This document shows positions 44,192 to 44,774 of a stretch of DNA of 44,774 bases, piece after piece; within the stretch, counting starts at the first letter, position 1; the number at the start of each line of letters is the position of its first letter. The stretch lies in the NCBI GenBank assembly GCA_030700105.1, contig JAUYKG010000004.1, positions 1 to 44,774 of the forward strand. The letters run 5' to 3'. The position numbers and the translations under genes were made by a program. The notes under the pieces were generated by a model, which was not told the origin of the DNA, made no database searches, and saw nothing but the letters and a program-made list of their open reading frames with translations. This DNA comes from Candidatus Veblenbacteria bacterium (GTDB lineage: Bacteria; Patescibacteriota; Patescibacteriia; Veblenbacterales; UBA10138).

Positions 44192-44774
44192 CTACTGCCC
44201 CAGAACCTGCATGCCAGCGAGTACCGCTTGGTATAAATTATCGGGCAGAGTAGGGTTCTTCGCTACCACATAGAACCTAGCGTAGTTCGGCCCGGTTTTA
44301 AAATCTGTCACCGTATGGCGTTGGTTGCGCCAGGAGGGTTGGTAAGCAAAATCGGCTACCCCCGGCTTCTTTTCAATATCATAACGGCGGGCCGGATAGT
44401 TGCCCTCGCCCACATTCATATCATCTTGCGAATGAATGGTAACTGTGGAGAGGGTTTGAAAGTCTACAGCGTCAAAGTAGCGAATGAATATTTGCGAGCG
44501 CTCCCGCGCCGTGCCTTCGCCTACCAATGTAAAAACATTCAGCGCTTGGATTTGTGGGACGTACTCCACCTCCATACCTCCCGGAACGGCAAAACGTATT
44601 GGAAAGACATTGCTCCCCAGGTCCGCCAGCACGTACGCACGCGAATAGTCTTCCAGCCCGGCACTATGTTCTTCAAAAAAATCCGTTGGATTTATCCAGT
44701 CGCGTACCTTAGCCGCATCTTTTTCGTAACCATTAAGCCTAAGCTCGTCACCTTTGTACAGGGCAAAATGCAGG
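44192..44774 (-). CDS. partial protein of unknown function, 5' end outside window
   Basis: The reading frame is open to the window edge beyond the ORF-track start (a GTG), so this is the 3' part of a longer gene; the visible 193 residues begin near HFALYKGDELRLNGYEKDAAKVRD. The middle holds WINPTDFFEEHSAGLEDYSRAYV and NVFPIRFAVPGG, and the C-terminus ends with TLPDNLYQAVLAGMQVLGQ. No TM segment is visible. The strand-rich part with VFTLVGEGTARERSQIFIRYFDAVDF could be a PsbP/DUF1795-like fold, comparable to 10210-10818, but this is weak. Confidence 0.65.
   Translation of the reverse strand, partial: LHFALYKGDELRLNGYEKDAAKVRDWINPTDFFEEHSAGLEDYSRAYVLADLGSNVFPIRFAVPGGMEVEYVPQIQALNVFTLVGEGTARERSQIFIRYFDAVDFQTLSTVTIHSQDDMNVGEGNYPARRYDIEKKPGVADFAYQPSWRNQRHTVTDFKTGPNYARFYVVAKNPTLPDNLYQAVLAGMQVLGQ

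Noticed and set aside
1-44774. CRISPR arrays, transposases, integrases, rRNA genes
   Set aside because: No evenly spaced repeat array, no IS ends, no transposase, recombinase or rRNA motifs were seen on either strand.

Overview
The window looks like a chromosomal stretch of a Candidate Phyla Radiation (Patescibacteria-type) bacterium; this is inferred from content, not from a search. Pointers are an aspartyl-tRNA synthetase without the bacterial GAD insertion, an archaeal-type PEP carboxylase, an HMA/TauE/cupredoxin fusion, very tight gene packing almost wholly on the minus strand, few Shine-Dalgarno sequences, and many start codons only 6-12 nt after an extended -10 box (TGnTATACT), i.e. probable leaderless or near-leaderless mRNAs.

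Layout. 1-900: a promoter-driven structured RNA of unknown class ahead of a small membrane protein, a terminator and a perfect palindrome. 0.9-8.6 kb: uppS, a membrane/sugar-dehydrogenase-like fusion, tRNA-Pro whose 3' end is repeated 167 bp downstream, two glycoside hydrolases flanking an EamA transporter, and a cation exchanger. 8.7-10.8 kb: HU, a methyltransferase ORF running in frame into a type II/IV prepilin, and a secreted protein.

10.9-20.9 kb is the most interesting region: two adjacent operons sharing one promoter/operator design (TTGACA-N17-TATTCT with TATTC-N8-GAATA over the -10). One encodes an ArsR-YHS sensor, an HMA-TauE-cupredoxin protein and CopA. The other carries eleven small, mostly membrane-anchored Cys/His-rich or thioredoxin-like proteins (with CcdA and DUF1573) and starts with a 14-codon leader ORF. 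Two of its proteins end in the same tail, LPSQVGGC. I read this as a metal (probably copper) responsive cell-envelope thiol/metal pathway.

20.9-26.9 kb: PEP carboxylase plus aspartate aminotransferase (PEP to oxaloacetate to aspartate), then GH130 plus a GT4/toroid fusion. 26.9-29.0 kb: downstream of tRNA-Trp sit three promoter-ORF-motif-terminator units, each ending in a copy of a 36-39 nt repeat that resembles a tRNA 3' end. 29.0-37 kb: tRNA-Thr/Tyr/Thr/rpmG/Trp, a TPR protein, aldolase, triosephosphate isomerase, ScpA/ScpB, YbaK, GNAT and AspRS. 37-44.8 kb: AsnRS, a DedA/BASS/CutA/ArsR operon with perfect-palindrome operators, TfoX-MsrB, MetK behind a SAM-I-type riboswitch with a visible terminator/antiterminator, a ZIP transporter and a gene cut by the window edge.
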